The notes under the pieces are model-generated. The model did no database searches. It was not told the DNA's origin and saw only the letters and a list, made by a program, of their open reading frames with translations. Positions 40,526-41,556 of a stretch of 41,556 nucleotides of DNA are shown here, one piece after another. This DNA is from Chloroflexota bacterium (lineage in GTDB: Bacteria; Chloroflexota; Anaerolineae; Anaerolineales; Anaerolineaceae). The DNA is taken from the NCBI GenBank assembly GCA_029265085.1, contig JAJUJY010000021.1, positions 1 to 41,556 on the forward strand, written 5' to 3'. Both the position numbers and the translations under genes were made by a program. Position 1 is the first letter of the stretch. Each line of letters begins with the position of its first letter.

Positions 40526-41556
40526 GTGTGCACCTTATCCATTGTGATTCCTGCTTATAACGAAGAACAGGGCATAGCCCAAATCATGAACCGGGTATTA
40601 TCCATTCGAGAATCGCTGCCCCAGGTTGGCGTGGACAGCCTTGAACTCCTGGTAGTTGATGATGGTTCTCGCGACCGGACCGCCTCGATTGCACAAGAAA
40701 TAGCGGATCAAACTACGGGGGTCAAAGTTGTTGTCCATACAAAAAATAAGGGCTATGGCGGTGCATTAAAAACAGGCTTCTCACAGGCTTCGGGCGAATT
40801 AATTGGTTTTTTAGATGCGGACGGCACCTACCCGCCCGAATATTTTCCGCAATTATGTAAAGCCGCCTTAGATGGGGGCGAAATAGTAATTGGTTCAAGG
40901 ATGGCTGGCGCTGAAAGTCAGATGCCCATAACCCGGCGAATTGGCAATGTTTTCTTTGCCGGCTTGCTCAGCCTTTTAGGTTGGGAACGTATCACGGACA
41001 GCGCCAGTGGAATGCGCGTATTTCGCCGCGAAGTCTTGCCATCCGTTTATCCATTACCGGATGGATTGAACCTGACCCCGGTGATGAGCACCCGGGCAGT
41101 CCACGAAGGCATCAAAATGATCGAAGTACCCATTCCGTACAGCGAACGAGTTGGCCGGTCAAAACTCAGTGTTGTTCGAGATGGCCTGGTATTTCTGCAG
41201 TCAATGGTTTGGACAGTCCTATCCTACAACCCGGTGCGCGTTTTTGGACTGGCCGGGATGGTTGGAATAGTGCTGGCTTTATTCGCAGCGATTGGATTAA
41301 TTGGCGCTCGGTTAAGCGGCATCACCACCATTGGCCCATTCGGGATTGCCGGTTTATTCGCGGCCATGATCCTGGCCGTCACCGGTATCTCCTTTTTTGC
41401 TTTAGGGGCCACTTTTAATTATCTGGTTTCACTGTTTTATAAGCGCAACATACGCCAGGGTCTGTTTGGAAAGCCATTTTTTAAGAAGCCGCTGGAAAAC
41501 AGCTTTGGCATCCTTGGAGCAATCGTCTTTCTCATAGGGGTTGGCATGGGATTGAC
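40526..41556 (+). CDS. GT2 family glycosyltransferase with C-terminal membrane segments (3' end outside window)
   Basis: 343 residues are visible before the window ends. Start GTG at 40526, with GAGGAG eight bases upstream; it follows the acyltransferase stop by 13 bases. The GT-A fold has [12 protein letters not shown] (about 5-16), [12 protein letters not shown] (about 41-52), [23 protein letters not shown] with the DAD metal-binding motif (about 95-105), and SGMRVFRRE. Four TM-like segments begin at about 230 ([53 protein letters not shown]). This is the dolichyl-phosphate-mannose synthase-like type, which loads a sugar onto polyprenyl phosphate for GT-C enzymes such as those at 24736-29980. 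Confidence 0.9.
   Translation, partial: MCTLSIVIPAYNEEQGIAQIMNRVLSIRESLPQVGVDSLELLVVDDGSRDRTASIAQEIADQTTGVKVVVHTKNKGYGGALKTGFSQASGELIGFLDADGTYPPEYFPQLCKAALDGGEIVIGSRMAGAESQMPITRRIGNVFFAGLLSLLGWERITDSASGMRVFRREVLPSVYPLPDGLNLTPVMSTRAVHEGIKMIEVPIPYSERVGRSKLSVVRDGLVFLQSMVWTVLSYNPVRVFGLAGMVGIVLALFAAIGLIGARLSGITTIGPFGIAGLFAAMILAVTGISFFALGATFNYLVSLFYKRNIRQGLFGKPFFKKPLENSFGILGAIVFLIGVGMGL

Noticed and set aside
1..41556. tRNA/rRNA genes, CRISPR arrays, prophage or insertion sequences
   Set aside because: No cloverleaf-like segments, no regularly spaced repeats, and no integrase or transposase frames were found by reading.

Overview
This is a bacterial chromosome segment of moderate G+C with dense, short-gapped genes on both strands. 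The gene set suggests an anaerobe. It has an oxygen-sensitive glycyl radical enzyme with its activase, no respiratory genes, and no lipopolysaccharide or outer-membrane genes. Together with several small conserved proteins that I associate with Chloroflexota, this points to an Anaerolineae-like organism; that placement is inference. I see no tRNA, rRNA, insertion sequence, phage gene or CRISPR array.

Layout. 1-1525: two small minus-strand genes (one cut by the window edge) and a hypothetical plus-strand gene. 1514-3809: an ABC-F ribosome-associated ATPase whose roughly 270-nt leader carries a consensus promoter, a 25-codon leader peptide and a candidate attenuator. 3850-4572: a zinc-dependent phospholipase C-like protein. 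4633-10885: a minus-strand anaerobic cluster of radical SAM activase, HypD-type trans-4-hydroxy-L-proline dehydratase, iron-containing alcohol dehydrogenase and a PAS-GAF-HD-GYP protein. 11042-13052: a TetR regulator with near-perfect palindromic operators in front of itself and of a GH13 amylase. 13230-15199: a small conserved protein, a CPBP protease and a TipA-like MerR regulator with an internal start. 15286-24678: a kinase, small enzymes, hydrolases, a tandem-MerR regulator, an HExxH protein, an isochorismatase-like hydrolase and a phytoene/squalene synthase. 24736-30602: an AT-richer minus-strand operon of three large GT-C-like membrane proteins plus a GNAT acetyltransferase. One of the three is a paralogue of the gene at 16462-18510. 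30769-32155: a metallo-beta-lactamase-fold protein and a gene-poor stretch. 32249-41556: a secreted surface protein (minus) and a divergent exopolysaccharide/glycan cluster (plus) with polyprenyl sugar-phosphate transferase, epimerase, heptose-7-phosphate kinase, SIS-GAF isomerase, hexapeptide acyltransferase and GT2.

The most notable item is in the 34091-34953 intergenic region. Two divergently oriented copies of one structured RNA lie there, one leading into the secreted-protein gene and one into the glycan operon. Each has a hairpin whose sequence differs but whose pairing is kept, an identical 12-nt loop segment, a 3' segment that can form a pseudoknot with that loop, and an intrinsic terminator directly after it. 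This looks like a riboswitch-type element that coordinates a surface protein with surface polysaccharide. I cannot assign it to a known class. Other candidates for new biology are the ABC-F leader peptide/attenuator, the HypD system paired with an alcohol dehydrogenase rather than a proline reductase gene, and the SIS-GAF fusion.
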